Source: Marinobacter sp. LQ44 | GTDB taxonomy: Bacteria; Pseudomonadota; Gammaproteobacteria; Pseudomonadales; Oleiphilaceae | Assembly: GCF_001447155.2 (NCBI RefSeq) | Contig: NZ_CP014754.1 | Coordinates: forward strand, 1,054,001 to 1,118,000 | DNA: 64,000 nucleotides | Direction: 5' to 3' | Shown: piece by piece, positions 38,928-49,790 of the stretch | Layout of the letters: every line of letters starts with the position of its first letter | How positions within the stretch are numbered: position 1 is the first letter of the stretch | Notes under the pieces: model-generated | Database searches by the model: none | What the model was told of the DNA's origin: nothing | The model's input: the letters and a program-made list of their open reading frames with translations, nothing else | Position numbers and translations under genes: made by a program

Positions 38928-39947
38928 ATGCAACATGAGCCTCCGGAACTGACAACGTCCACACATCCCTACGATCAACTCACCCCGGAAGTGATCCTGG
39001 ACGCGCTCGAGGAAGCAGGCTTTGCCGTCAGCGGCCGGCTGTTCGCCCTGAACAGTTACGAGAACCGGGTATATCAGATCGGCCTGGATGATGGCCCGCC
39101 GGTGATTGCCAAGTTCTATCGCCCGGGTCGCTGGAGCGAAGCCGCGATCCGGGAGGAGCATGAATTCTCGCTGGACTTGCAACAAGCCGACATTCCGGTG
39201 GTCGCGCCGATGGTCATGCCCGGGGGCGATACCCTGGGCCAGCATCAGGCATTTCTGTTTGCGGTGTTCCCCCAGCGCGGCGGGCAGGCACCAGACACCA
39301 GCGTCACAGACACGCTGTACCGACTGGGCCAGTGGCTCGGGCAGATACATAACCTTGGGGCGCTGAAATCCTTCAACCACCGGCCGGGGTTTGACCTGAT
39401 CCAAGGGCTGGAAGAGCACAATGCGCTGCTGGTCAACGGAGGCTGGGTGCCGGACGACCTGCGCCCTGCCTGGGGCAGCCTGATCCCGGATCTGATTGCC
39501 GGCTGCCGCCAGCGAATGGCGGACGCGGGAACCGTTGATACCCTGCGAATTCACGGCGACTGCCATGCCGGCAACATTCTGTGCCGGGACGAATCCATGC
39601 TGTTTGTAGACCTGGATGACTGCCGCACAGGGCCGGCCGTGCAGGACATGTGGCTGCTGCTTAACGGCGAAGCCTCCGAACGCGGGGCGCAACTCGGCGA
39701 GTTGATTGAAGGCTATGAGATGTTCCGGGACTTTAACCGCCGGGAACGCCATCTGATTGAGCCCCTGCGGTGTTATCGGCAAATCGCCCATTGCGCCTGG
39801 CTTGCCCGGCGCTGGGAAGATCCGGCCTTTCCACGGTTCTTCCCCTGGTTTGCCCAACCCAGATTCTGGTCAGACCAGATCCTGGCCCTGCGCGAACAAC
39901 TTTCCGCACTTCAGGAACCAGCCATCAGCCTGCCCGGGCAATTCTGA
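38928..39947 (+). CDS. srkA: Stress response kinase A (SrkA/YihE/RdoA)
   Basis: A 339-residue Ser/Thr kinase of the APH-like fold. The catalytic loop is HGDCHAGNILC and the metal-binding DFG equivalent is FVDLDDCRTGP. In E. coli SrkA counteracts stress-induced death and MazF-type toxicity and is part of the Cpx regulon. N-terminal LNSYENRVYQIG is a family signature. It lies between two unknown membrane-anchored proteins in the same direction. Confidence 0.9.
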   Translation: MQHEPPELTTSTHPYDQLTPEVILDALEEAGFAVSGRLFALNSYENRVYQIGLDDGPPVIAKFYRPGRWSEAAIREEHEFSLDLQQADIPVVAPMVMPGGDTLGQHQAFLFAVFPQRGGQAPDTSVTDTLYRLGQWLGQIHNLGALKSFNHRPGFDLIQGLEEHNALLVNGGWVPDDLRPAWGSLIPDLIAGCRQRMADAGTVDTLRIHGDCHAGNILCRDESMLFVDLDDCRTGPAVQDMWLLLNGEASERGAQLGELIEGYEMFRDFNRRERHLIEPLRCYRQIAHCAWLARRWEDPAFPRFFPWFAQPRFWSDQILALREQLSALQEPAISLPGQF

Positions 39948-39968
39948 TCATCATTCAACGAGGTACTC

Positions 39969-40337
39969 ATGAGCGATAACGACGAAGCCCGTTATACCGT
40001 CCGCAGCCTTATTGTGACCGGCATAGCCGCCATCATCGGCACCGTCCTGGTGCTGGAGGCCACCGGCCGCATTGATCATACTGAACACAAGGACCATGTG
40101 CCGGTCGGCGACTTCAAGGCGATTCATATCCAGCCCGGCGACAGCTTCCGGATGTCCAGAAAGTCCTCTGAGCTGCACGCTGTGTGCGAGAACGGCTACC
40201 TTGCCATCGCCGCCGATGTCGATCCATCCTTTCGGGGTATCCTGGTAGATTACAAGAACCGGGGTGTACGCTGCCAGCGGCCCTCTCCCACGGACCTGGC
40301 CCCGGCCACAGGTTCTGAAGAGGACGGCGATGAGTAA
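39969..40337 (+). CDS. Single-span membrane protein of unknown function
   Basis: A 122-residue protein with one membrane helix near the N terminus (SLIVTGIAAIIGTVLVLEA, about residues 13-31) and a hydrophilic domain containing two cysteines (C73 and C102 approximately) that could form a disulfide in the periplasm. No family recognised. It starts 21 bases after srkA and its last codons overlap the cmoA start (40330), so it sits in a coupled srkA-orf-cmoA-cmoB row. Confidence 0.7.
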   Translation: MSDNDEARYTVRSLIVTGIAAIIGTVLVLEATGRIDHTEHKDHVPVGDFKAIHIQPGDSFRMSRKSSELHAVCENGYLAIAADVDPSFRGILVDYKNRGVRCQRPSPTDLAPATGSEEDGDE

Positions 40338-41088
40338 GGGCAAATCCGGGGCACCCGAGCAGCTGACCGACCGCCTGTTCGCTACCGAACGCAACCCCGA
40401 GGATTTCCGGTTTGACGCTTCGGTGGCCAGGGTCTTTCCCGACATGATTCGCCGTTCAGTGCCCGGCTACACCACCATCATCCCGATGATCGAGGTGATC
40501 ACCGAGCAGTACGCACAACCGGGCTCTCATTGCTATGATCTGGGTTGCTCGCTCGGCGCTTCCACCCTGGCCATGCGCCACGGCATTGCCCACCGGGACT
40601 GCACCCTGGTGGGTGTCGACAGCTCCAGCGCCATGATTGAGCGTTGCGAGCACTATATCGCGCTGGATGACCACGAACTGCCGGTTACCCTGCGCTGCGA
40701 GGATATTCTGGAAACAGAACTGAGCCGAGCCTCGGTAACCACATTGAACTTTACCCTGCAGTTCGTGCCGCCTGGCCAGCGGCTGGCCCTGCTTACCCGG
40801 ATTGCCAAGGCAACCCTGCCAGGCGGCGCCCTGATCCTGTCTGAAAAAATTCGCTTTGAATCGGAAACCGAGCAGGATATCCAGACGCGGCTGCACCACG
40901 AGTTCAAGCGCGCCAACGGCTACTCCGACCTGGAAATAAGCCAGAAGCGGGCCGCCATCGAAAAGGTACTGATACCGGAAACCCTGGCCGCCCACCGTGA
41001 CCGGCTGATTCAGGCTGGCTTTGATCAGGTACTGGTGTGGTACCAATGCTTCAACTTTGTTTCCATACTGGCCCTCAAGAACCGTTGA
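40330..41088 (+). CDS. cmoA: Carboxy-S-adenosyl-L-methionine synthase
   Basis: CmoA makes carboxy-SAM from SAM and prephenate, the donor CmoB uses to form cmo5U34 in tRNA. ATG 40330 gives 252 residues starting MSKGKSGAPEQLTDRLFA. The SAM fold shows YDLGCSLGASTLAMR and VGVDSSSAM, and the conserved PGYTTIIPMI block is present. cmoB follows after 21 bases. Confidence 0.95.
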   Translation: MSKGKSGAPEQLTDRLFATERNPEDFRFDASVARVFPDMIRRSVPGYTTIIPMIEVITEQYAQPGSHCYDLGCSLGASTLAMRHGIAHRDCTLVGVDSSSAMIERCEHYIALDDHELPVTLRCEDILETELSRASVTTLNFTLQFVPPGQRLALLTRIAKATLPGGALILSEKIRFESETEQDIQTRLHHEFKRANGYSDLEISQKRAAIEKVLIPETLAAHRDRLIQAGFDQVLVWYQCFNFVSILALKNR

Positions 41089-41109
41089 TCCCAGGACATA
41101 ACCGACCCC

Positions 41110-42102
41110 ATGGCACTTTTCGACTGGCGAGCGCACTTTCTCCCGTTCATCGACTCCTTGCAACAAACCGGGCATGAGCCCTGGGCAGAGCGGCTTACCC
41201 GCCAACTGATTGCCCGGTTTGAAGACAATCCCCACGGCGACCTGCCCCGCTGGCAAAGCGCACTGGATCGGTTACCCGAGGTGCCCGGCGTTACCTCTGA
41301 CCTGAACCGTTCCGCCATTACCCTGTCGGCGCCCGCCCCACTGACCCAGGCGCAGAGCGAAAGTCTCGAACAAGGCCTGCGGGGCCTGATACCCTGGCGC
41401 AAAGGCCCATTCGAGTTCTTCGGCACCCATATAGACACCGAATGGCGATCAGACTGGAAATGGGATCGGGTTGCACCTCACCTGTCAGACCTCAGGGGCA
41501 GAACCATTCTCGACGTTGGCTGCGGCTCCGGCTACCACTGTTGGCGCATGGCGGGGGCTGGCGCCGGGCGAGTGGTGGGTATCGACCCGGGCCTGTTGTT
41601 CATGTTCCAGTTTCTGGCGGTCAAGGGCTACCTGGGCGAGGTGCCGGTGGACCTGCTGCCGGTGCGCATGGAAGATTTACCGGACAACCTGCAGATGTTC
41701 GACACCACGTTTTCCATGGGCGTTCTGTACCACCGTCGATCACCTCTGGACCACCTTCTGGAACTCAAGGGCACGCTCCGCCGGGGTGGCGAATTGGTGC
41801 TGGAAACCCTGGTGGTGGATGGACCGGAAGGTTTCAGCCTGATGCCGGAAGATCGTTACGGCCAGATGCGCAATGTCTGGTTCCTGCCCAGCTGCCCCAC
41901 CCTCCTGCGCTGGCTGGACAGGACCGGGTTCCGAAACGCCCGGGTGGTGGATGTCAGCGACACCACCACCGAGGAACAACGGCAGACGGACTGGATGCGT
42001 TTCAACTCTCTGGCCGATTTTCTCGACCCAAATGATTCGAGCAAAACCATCGAAGGCTATCCGGGACCCAAGCGCGCAACCATCATCGCCGAGAAGCCCT
42101 GA
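41110..42102 (+). CDS. cmoB: tRNA 5-carboxymethoxyuridine methyltransferase/synthase CmoB
   Basis: A 330-residue enzyme that transfers the carboxymethyl group of carboxy-SAM to ho5U34 of tRNAs. Motif I is ILDVGCGSGYHCWRM, followed by VVGIDPGLLFMFQF and the family-specific GPFEFFGTHIDTEWRSDWKW and MGVLYHRRSPLDHL. It ends the srkA-orf-cmoA-cmoB row and is followed by a bidirectional terminator shared with the convergent purA. Confidence 0.95.
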   Translation: MALFDWRAHFLPFIDSLQQTGHEPWAERLTRQLIARFEDNPHGDLPRWQSALDRLPEVPGVTSDLNRSAITLSAPAPLTQAQSESLEQGLRGLIPWRKGPFEFFGTHIDTEWRSDWKWDRVAPHLSDLRGRTILDVGCGSGYHCWRMAGAGAGRVVGIDPGLLFMFQFLAVKGYLGEVPVDLLPVRMEDLPDNLQMFDTTFSMGVLYHRRSPLDHLLELKGTLRRGGELVLETLVVDGPEGFSLMPEDRYGQMRNVWFLPSCPTLLRWLDRTGFRNARVVDVSDTTTEEQRQTDWMRFNSLADFLDPNDSSKTIEGYPGPKRATIIAEKP

Positions 42103-42118
42103 CGTAATACCCGAACAT

Positions 42119-42159
42119 AAAAAAACCGCCTGAGGCGTGACAGCCAAAGGCGGTTTTTT
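42119..42159. terminator. Bidirectional intrinsic terminator between cmoB and purA
   Basis: Stem ACCGCCT/AGGCGGT with A7 on the left (42119-42125) and T6 on the right (42154-42159), loop of 16 bases. It can end both cmoB (rightward) and purA (leftward) transcripts. Confidence 0.92.
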
Positions 42160-42170
42160 GTTCTTCGAGC

Positions 42171-43475
<1,305 letters not shown>

Positions 43476-43540
43476 TCAATTCAGACGAGCCCAAGGCTCA
43501 AGTCCTGCACATTAATCCAGTTAAACCGACACCTGGCGAC

Positions 43541-44722
43541 TCAGGCCAGTGCCTCGACAACCCACTTACCATCCTTTTTGACCAACTGACGATCACAGCC
43601 ACGCTCGGCTGGATTGGTGTCAGTGTCATCGGGCAAGGCCCGTACCACCGTTTCCGTCATTCTCAGGCCGGAGATCACACCTTCAAGGGCTGAATCCGTC
43701 TCCGCAGGTGCCCAGATGGCACCAGACCTTTTGGACGGACGTTCCCCCAGTGACACCAGGGCCCGGATATCGAGACTGAAACCTGTGGCAGGGCGAGCCC
43801 GGCCAAAATCACTGCCGATGGCATCGTAACGGCCGCCTTTACCCACCGCATCACCATGGCCGGGCACATAGGCCGCGAACACCAGCCCGGTGTGGTAGTT
43901 GTAGCCACGCAGTTCGCAGAAATCGAAGCCAAGGCTGACTTCCGGATAATCCCGGGCCAGCATCTCTGCCACCCGCCCCAACTGATCCAGGGCCGCATCC
44001 AGGACGGTCGAGGCGCCACTGAGAATCGAGCGAGCCTCATCAAGTGCTTCCACGCCCCCGCTGACCCGGGCAAGCTCACGCAGGCGTGCCCCCCCAGAAC
44101 CGGCAGGGCAATCGCCCAGGAGCGCATCCAGCTCAGGCACCGATTTGCGCGCCATGGCATCGAAGACGGCCGCTTCGGTGTCCCGATCAAAGCCGGCCTC
44201 GGTGATCAGGCTCTCGTAAATCGATACATGGGCCAGATCCATATGCACACGGCGCAGGCCCGCAACCCGGAGCGCTTCCAGCATCAGACTGATCACTTCA
44301 AGATCGGCGGCTTCCGAGGCACTGCCAAACAACTCGCAACCGGCCTGGATCGGCGTTCGGCCGGTCAGCATATGGCGCGGACGGGTGTGCAAGACATGGC
44401 CGGCATAACAAAGCCGGGTGATGCCTTCGTGCCCCAGGGTATGGGCATCGATGCGCGCCGCCTGTGGCGTCATGTCGGCGCGCACGCCCATCATGCGACC
44501 GGTCAACTGGTCGGTGAGCTTGAAGGTTTGAAGCTCCAGGTCGTGGCCCGTACCGGTAAAGAGGGATTCAAGGTATTCAATGAGCGGCGGGATAACCAGC
44601 TGGTAACCCCAGCGCTGGCAGGTATCCATTACATCCCGTCGCAGGGATTCGATCTGTCCGGCCAGCGGCGGCAAAATGTCTTCCACCCCGTCAGGCAGTA
44701 ACCAGCGATCAGATACAGTCAT
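43541..44722 (-). CDS. hisZ: ATP phosphoribosyltransferase regulatory subunit
   Basis: A 393-residue HisRS-like paralogue without aminoacylation activity that forms the ATP-phosphoribosyltransferase with short HisG. ATG 44722 (MTVSDRWLLPDGVEDILPP) fits the family start; an upstream ATG at 44761 adds 13 unlikely residues. The class II fold is clear (GVRADMTPQAARIDAH, DFCELRGYNYHTGLVFAAYV, GKGGRYDAIG). It predicts a short-form hisG elsewhere in the genome. Confidence 0.93.
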   Translation of the reverse strand: MTVSDRWLLPDGVEDILPPLAGQIESLRRDVMDTCQRWGYQLVIPPLIEYLESLFTGTGHDLELQTFKLTDQLTGRMMGVRADMTPQAARIDAHTLGHEGITRLCYAGHVLHTRPRHMLTGRTPIQAGCELFGSASEAADLEVISLMLEALRVAGLRRVHMDLAHVSIYESLITEAGFDRDTEAAVFDAMARKSVPELDALLGDCPAGSGGARLRELARVSGGVEALDEARSILSGASTVLDAALDQLGRVAEMLARDYPEVSLGFDFCELRGYNYHTGLVFAAYVPGHGDAVGKGGRYDAIGSDFGRARPATGFSLDIRALVSLGERPSKRSGAIWAPAETDSALEGVISGLRMTETVVRALPDDTDTNPAERGCDRQLVKKDGKWVVEALA

Positions 44723-44846
44723 GAGATTCTGTTGTCCGTTTTTCCCGCGCCGGCAAAACACTCCGGGGGAATGACTCAGGATTTAGGATGCTAGGGGCTG
44801 AAAACCCAAAGCAAAACCGGCGAAATTCTACACCGTTGGCAGACAC

Positions 44847-44881
44847 AAAAAAACCGGAATACCGAGGTATTCCGGTTTTTT
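44847..44881 (-). terminator. Intrinsic terminator after hflC
   Basis: Perfect stem AAACCGGAATACC/GGTATTCCGGTTT with a short loop GA and A/T runs at both ends. Placed 16 bases downstream of hflC on the minus strand, it separates the hfq-hflXKC operon from hisZ-purA. Confidence 0.92.
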
Positions 44882-44896
44882 GATCTTCAGAGCCGA

Positions 44897-45772
44897 TCAG
44901 TTGGCGCCCATCGGGTCCTTCAGGAAGCGCATGAATGCGCTGTCGGAATCGATCACCATGATGTCATCCTTGCCCGAGAAGGTTCTCTGGTAGGCCTGCA
45001 GACTGCGGTAGAAACTGTAAAATTCCTCGTTGGAACCGTACGCATCAGCATAGATCTGCGCTGCCTGGCGGTCACCGGCACCTCGGGTCTCCTCGGCTTC
45101 CGCAAAAGCGGTTGCAAGAATCACCGTCTGCTGACGATCCGCGTCTGCGCGGATACCCTCAGCCAGCTCCTGGCCCCGGGAACGGAATTCCTGGGCCAGC
45201 TTCTGCCGCTCAGCAGCCATCCGGCGGAATACGTTCTCGCTGACCTGCCCCGGTAGTTCGATGGCTTTCACCCGGATATCCAATACTTCGATACCGAACT
45301 CACCCACCACGTTGGAATTGACCCGGTCGCGGAGCGTCTTCATCAACTCATCTCGCTGGCCGGATACCACCTCGTGCATGGTCCGAACACCGAACTCGTC
45401 CCGCAGGCCATTATCAACGCGCGACAGAATCAGGGACTGAGCCCGGAATTCATCGCCACCCGTGGAACGGTAGAACTGGTCCACGTTACGAATACGCCAG
45501 GCCACGTAGGAGTTTACGTCCAGGGGCTTCTTTTCCACCGTCAGGTACTGGCGGGACGGCAGGTCCATGGTCAATACCCGGATATCGAACTCGCGGATCT
45601 GATCAATCACCGGCACCTTGAAGTGCAGGCCAGCCGGAATGTCGGTCTGGACCAATTCACCAAACCTCAGTTTAACGCCCCGGTGGGTTTCCGGGATGAT
45701 GTATACACTTGACAGCACAAGCAGGACAACAATCAGAGCGCCTGCAAGGCCCACAACAGCTTTGGGTCCCAT
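44897..45772 (-). CDS. hflC: FtsH protease modulator HflC
   Basis: A 291-residue SPFH/prohibitin-domain membrane protein that, with HflK, forms a large cage around the AAA protease FtsH. One N-terminal membrane helix (VVGLAGALIVVLLVLSSVYII, about residues 5-25), SPFH domain about 25-190, then a coiled-coil (MAAERQKLAQEFRSRGQELAEG, shown in parts). It starts 3 bases after hflK's stop region and ends the hflXKC set. Confidence 0.95.
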   Translation of the reverse strand: MGPKAVVGLAGALIVVLLVLSSVYIIPETHRGVKLRFGELVQTDIPAGLHFKVPVIDQIREFDIRVLTMDLPSRQYLTVEKKPLDVNSYVAWRIRNVDQFYRSTGGDEFRAQSLILSRVDNGLRDEFGVRTMHEVVSGQRDELMKTLRDRVNSNVVGEFGIEVLDIRVKAIELPGQVSENVFRRMAAERQKLAQEFRSRGQELAEGIRADADRQQTVILATAFAEAEETRGAGDRQAAQIYADAYGSNEEFYSFYRSLQAYQRTFSGKDDIMVIDSDSAFMRFLKDPMGAN

Positions 45773-45775
45773 AAT

Positions 45776-46966
45776 TTATCTGCTCCTCCGAATGTTGGTG
45801 TCCTGACGCGAGCGCAGCTCTTGCAGCACCTGGTCCGTCAGCATGCCGATATCGGCCTGGTTGCTGCTGCCAGATGAGCGGGAACTGCTTGATGAACCAC
45901 CAGTGCCCTGCATCAGCCGATCAAGAGGCAGGTACATCATGTTGCCGCTACTCTCGGTATCGATGAAGATCTTGCTGCTGTTCGCCAGCACCTGTTCCAC
46001 CGCCTGAATGTACATGCGTTCGCGGGTAACCGCCGGCGCAATTTCATACACTTCCAGCAACTGAGTGAAACGAGAACTCTCACCTCGGGCACGCTCAACC
46101 ACTTCTTCCAGATAGGCGTTGGCCTCCTCGATCAGACGCTGGGCCTGACCGCGAGCCTCCGGAACGATCCGGTTGCGGTAGGTTTCGGCTTCTTCCTTCA
46201 GGCGCTGCTCGTCTTCCCGGGCACGCTGCACTTCACGGAAGGCATCCTGCACTGCAGAGGGTGGCTGGGTGCTTTCAACGTTAACCCGGACAACTTCAAG
46301 ACCGGCTCCATAATCACGCAGGAAGCTCTGAAGGCGCTGTTCAACCCGGATAGCCAGCTCAGCACGCCCTTCGGTAAGCACCTCATCCAGAGTGGAGCTG
46401 CCCACCTCGTGACGCAGAGCACTGTCAGTGGCAAACGACAGGGCCTCGTTGGAGTCCCGGACGTTAAGCACGTAGTCCCTGGCATTGTTTACCCGGTACT
46501 GAACCTGGAGATCGACCGTTACCAGGTTTTCGTCCATGGTCAGCATCTGGCCACTGGACTGGGCAGTACGGACGTTGGTTACTCCAACCTTGTATACCCG
46601 GTCAATCAACGGCACCTTGAACCTCAAACCAGGGTTCTCAGTGGTGCTGTACTCGCCAAACCGAAGCACAACGGCACGTTCCTGTTCGTCTACGGTGTAG
46701 AACGACTGAAACACCACATAACCAAGTGCCAGAATAGCGGCCAACGCGATGACTGCGCCAAAGCCGCCGGCACTGCCTCCGGAGCTGCTACCACCGGAGT
46801 TACCTGAGTTGCCGCCTTTGCCACCCAGCATCCTGTTCAGCTTTTCAAGACCTTTTTTCAGTGCCTCGTCCAGGTCCGGTGGCCCCTGATCATTGCCGCG
46901 ACGACCGCCCCCGGTTCCCCACGGATCGTTGTCGTTACGGTTTCCACCCGGTTCATTCCAGGCCAT
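45776..46966 (-). CDS. hflK: FtsH protease modulator HflK
   Basis: A 396-residue SPFH membrane protein, partner of HflC. The cytoplasmic N terminus is Gly/Asn-rich (MAWNEPGGNRNDNDPWG), then comes one membrane helix (GFGAVIALAAILALGYVVF, about residues 71-89), the SPFH domain and the coiled-coil region with EARGQAQRLIEEANAYLEEV. A serine-rich stretch (GGSSSSSRSSGSS) precedes the C terminus. Confidence 0.95.
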   Translation of the reverse strand: MAWNEPGGNRNDNDPWGTGGGRRGNDQGPPDLDEALKKGLEKLNRMLGGKGGNSGNSGGSSSGGSAGGFGAVIALAAILALGYVVFQSFYTVDEQERAVVLRFGEYSTTENPGLRFKVPLIDRVYKVGVTNVRTAQSSGQMLTMDENLVTVDLQVQYRVNNARDYVLNVRDSNEALSFATDSALRHEVGSSTLDEVLTEGRAELAIRVEQRLQSFLRDYGAGLEVVRVNVESTQPPSAVQDAFREVQRAREDEQRLKEEAETYRNRIVPEARGQAQRLIEEANAYLEEVVERARGESSRFTQLLEVYEIAPAVTRERMYIQAVEQVLANSSKIFIDTESSGNMMYLPLDRLMQGTGGSSSSSRSSGSSNQADIGMLTDQVLQELRSRQDTNIRRSR

Positions 46967-47050
46967 AGTTTTCTCCGTTCATGTATTATCGAATGGCTGC
47001 AAATACTAGGGATTTATCAACGCCCCGGCAATAGCTTGCGGCTTTCGGAC

Positions 47051-48343
47051 TCATCGAATCTCCAGCCTGAGCGCTTCTTCCCTGACCCCCGCCCGGCTCA
47101 GCAACTGCATCCAATCCCGGTATTGCAACCTCACCTCCAGCACTGTATCGCCGGTTTCCCGGTGTTCTTCGCTCAACACAGACCCAGCCTCATGCAGCAG
47201 GGCGCGAAGCTTGCCATCGGCTGGCCCCAGCAGCACAAAGTGATGCACAACGTCCTCCGCCAACCGTTCAACCAGCGCATCGAACAGAAGCTCAAGACCC
47301 TGCCCGGTCACCGCAGACACCCAGGCTCGAACGGGCACACCATCCTCGTTCCGGTCTATCCTGGGCTCAAATCCATCCAACAGGTCAATCTTGTTGAACA
47401 CCTGAAGGACCGGTATTTCGTCCGCACCGATCTCCGCCAGCACGCTCTCCACTTGTTCCATGTTGTCATCGCGACGCTCGTCGTGACAATCAATCACATG
47501 CAGCAGTAACGTTGCCTGGGTGGTTTCTTCCAGTGTTGCGCGAAAAGCCTCTACCAGCTTGTGGGGCAAATGCCGGATGAAGCCGACCGTATCCGCCACT
47601 ACGACCGGACCAATATCCGGAAGTTCCAGACGACGCAAGGTTGGGTCCAACGTCGCAAACAACTGATCAGCAGCATATACGCTGGCTGTGGTGATTCGGT
47701 TGAATAATGTGGACTTCCCGGCGTTGGTATAGCCCACCAGGGACACGGTCGGAACATCGGCCCGTTTGCGGGCACGACGGCCCTGGTCACGTTGTTTGCG
47801 AACTTTCTCAAGCCGCTTGTGAATAGACTTGATGCGCTCCCGCAGCAATCGACGGTCGGTTTCAAGCTGGGTTTCACCGGGCCCCCGCAGACCGATACCG
47901 CCTTTCTGGCGCTCAAGGTGGGTCCACCCTCGAACCAGCCTCGTTGACATATGCTCCAGCTGAGCCAGTTCCACCTGGAGCTTGCCCTCGTGGGTACGGG
48001 CACGCTGGGCGAAAATGTCCAGGATAACGCCGGTACGGTCCAGCACCCGACACTTGAGCTCCCGCTCGATGTTGCGCTCCTGACTGGGCCTGAGGGCATG
48101 GTTGAAAAGCACCACGTCCGCCTCGCTGGCGGCAACGGCATCGCGGATTTCATCCAGTTTGCCTTCACCAACAAAAAACCGGGGATTGGGTTGCTTGCGG
48201 GAACCCGTCACCATCATCATCGGCTCAACGCCGGCGGAGGTCACCAACTCCCGAAACTCGCCGGGGTCTTCGGTATCATCGTGGGCGGTGAATTCAATGT
48301 GAACGAGAACCGCCCGTTCTCCAACGTCAGGACGCTCAAACAA
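47051..48343 (-). CDS. hflX: Ribosome-associated GTPase HflX
   Basis: A 430-residue GTPase that rescues or splits stalled ribosomes under stress. Homology to E. coli HflX starts exactly at the TTG codon at 48343 (MFERPDVGERAVLVHIEF); an in-frame stop lies just upstream, so TTG is the only start possible. GTP motifs: GYTNAGKSTLFNR, DTVGFIRHLP, NKIDLLD. A terminator-like hairpin separates it from hfq. Confidence 0.95.
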   Translation of the reverse strand: MFERPDVGERAVLVHIEFTAHDDTEDPGEFRELVTSAGVEPMMMVTGSRKQPNPRFFVGEGKLDEIRDAVAASEADVVLFNHALRPSQERNIERELKCRVLDRTGVILDIFAQRARTHEGKLQVELAQLEHMSTRLVRGWTHLERQKGGIGLRGPGETQLETDRRLLRERIKSIHKRLEKVRKQRDQGRRARKRADVPTVSLVGYTNAGKSTLFNRITTASVYAADQLFATLDPTLRRLELPDIGPVVVADTVGFIRHLPHKLVEAFRATLEETTQATLLLHVIDCHDERRDDNMEQVESVLAEIGADEIPVLQVFNKIDLLDGFEPRIDRNEDGVPVRAWVSAVTGQGLELLFDALVERLAEDVVHHFVLLGPADGKLRALLHEAGSVLSEEHRETGDTVLEVRLQYRDWMQLLSRAGVREEALRLEIR

Positions 48344-48360
48344 GATAGGTTAAACTCCAT

Positions 48361-48415
48361 AAAAACAAACACCCGCGGCCATTCGAGCTCTCGGGCTGTC
48401 CTGGAACGCGGGTGT
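48361..48415 (-). terminator. Hairpin with U tract between hfq and hflX
   Basis: On the minus strand ACACCCGC (48415-48408) pairs with GCGGGTGT (48376-48369), followed by TTGTTTTT (48368-48361). The 31-base loop is long, so it is probably a partial terminator or attenuator that makes hfq more abundant than the hflXKC transcript. Confidence 0.6.
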
Positions 48416-48438
48416 AGAAACCGGAAACGCCGGAAAGA

Positions 48439-48690
48439 TCAGTCTTCAGACTCACCTTCACCTGCCGGATTCTGCGGCGGAAGGCGCACATTGCGAGCAG
48501 GAACCACAGTGGAAATCGCATGCTTGTAGACCATCTGGCTGACAGTATTCTTCAGCAGAATAACAAACTGGTCAAAGGATTCGATCTGGCCCTGCAGCTT
48601 AATGCCGTTGACCAGAAAGATAGAAACCGGAATGCGTTCCTTGCGCAATGCATTGAGGTAAGGGTCTTGTAAAGAATGCCCTTTTGACAT
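48439..48690 (-). CDS. hfq: RNA chaperone Hfq
   Basis: An 83-residue Sm-like hexameric RNA chaperone for sRNA-mRNA pairing. ATG 48690 ([21 protein letters not shown]) has AGGAG upstream. Sm1 ([25 protein letters not shown], positions about 22-46) and Sm2 ([10 protein letters not shown], about 55-64) motifs are typical; the C-terminal tail is short as in Pseudomonas. A promoter for hfq probably lies inside miaA, as in E. coli, but I cannot locate it. Confidence 0.97.
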   Translation of the reverse strand: MSKGHSLQDPYLNALRKERIPVSIFLVNGIKLQGQIESFDQFVILLKNTVSQMVYKHAISTVVPARNVRLPPQNPAGEGESED

Positions 48691-48724
48691 GTGAGTTCTC
48701 CTGTTTATAAGTAAGTGCAGATCG

Positions 48725-49783
48725 TCATTTTTCTGATTTAAATGTGGTGCCAAGGCCGCTTTTTTTCAAGGCATTAACCACCACTTGCGGATCACCGGCG
48801 TTCAGCCAGTAAACATTCGGCCATTTTCGCAACCAGGTCAGCTGCCGCTTTGCCAGTTGTCGGGTGGCGGCCACGCCTTTGTCGACGAAAGTCTGGTAAT
48901 CACAGCTACCCGTCAGGTAATCCCACGCCTGCCGATAGCCAACGCAACGCATCGAAGGCATGTCAGGATTGAGATCACCCCGCTTCATCAGAGCACGGAC
49001 TTCGTCCAGAAACCCTGCCCTAAGCATAGCCTGAAAACGAAGACCTATACGCTGATGAAGCTCAGAACGCTCGGCTGGAGCCAAGGCAAACTGGAAAACA
49101 GTATACGGCAGGCTCGGGGTTTCGTCTGCCTGCCAACGGGTAAAATACGTGTAATCCTCAATACCTGACACCGCCTCCCGTTCAGAAGTTCCCGCAGAAG
49201 TTCCCGATTGCGCCTGCCAGATTTCAGAAATGGGCCTCCCCGTCAGGCGAATAACTTCCAGTGCCCGCATCAGCCGCTGGCGGTTATTTGGGTGAATTAG
49301 CCTGGCGGCGACGGGGTCAAGGCTTGTCAGTTCCCGGTGCAGGTGCTCCCAACCGTGCTCTGCCGCCTCCTGCTCGATGCGCGCCCGCAACTCCGGATCA
49401 GCGGAGGGCAAGTCGGACATACCGTGCAACAAAGCCTTGAAATACATCATGGTTCCGCCCACCAACAACGGGATGCGGCCGCGGCGGGTGATATCTGCCA
49501 TCTCGGCGAGCGCATCACGGCGGAAATCCGCAGCGGAGTAGCTGTCGGCAGGATCACAGATGTCGATCAGGCGATGAGGTGCTCTGGCCAGCTCTTCAGC
49601 ATCAGGTTTTGCGGTACCAATATCCATGCCCCGGTAAATCATCGCAGAATCGACGCTTATGATGTCACAGGGGAGCATGTCACAGAGGGCGATAGCCATA
49701 TCGGTTTTGCCGGAAGCCGTCGGCCCCATCAGAAAGATAGCCGGCGGCAGCGCATGCTCCGGTTGGCACTCAGTGTCCGACAT
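48725..49783 (-). CDS. miaA: tRNA dimethylallyltransferase
   Basis: A 352-residue enzyme that adds the dimethylallyl group to A37 of tRNAs reading UNN codons, the substrate for MiaB. P-loop [14 protein letters not shown] at about residues 20-33, then [18 protein letters not shown], the DMAPP/tRNA-binding signature. It lies 7 bases after mutL and 34 bases before hfq. Confidence 0.95.
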   Translation of the reverse strand: MSDTECQPEHALPPAIFLMGPTASGKTDMAIALCDMLPCDIISVDSAMIYRGMDIGTAKPDAEELARAPHRLIDICDPADSYSAADFRRDALAEMADITRRGRIPLLVGGTMMYFKALLHGMSDLPSADPELRARIEQEAAEHGWEHLHRELTSLDPVAARLIHPNNRQRLMRALEVIRLTGRPISEIWQAQSGTSAGTSEREAVSGIEDYTYFTRWQADETPSLPYTVFQFALAPAERSELHQRIGLRFQAMLRAGFLDEVRALMKRGDLNPDMPSMRCVGYRQAWDYLTGSCDYQTFVDKGVAATRQLAKRQLTWLRKWPNVYWLNAGDPQVVVNALKKSGLGTTFKSEK

Positions 49784-49790
49784 GGAGTGA

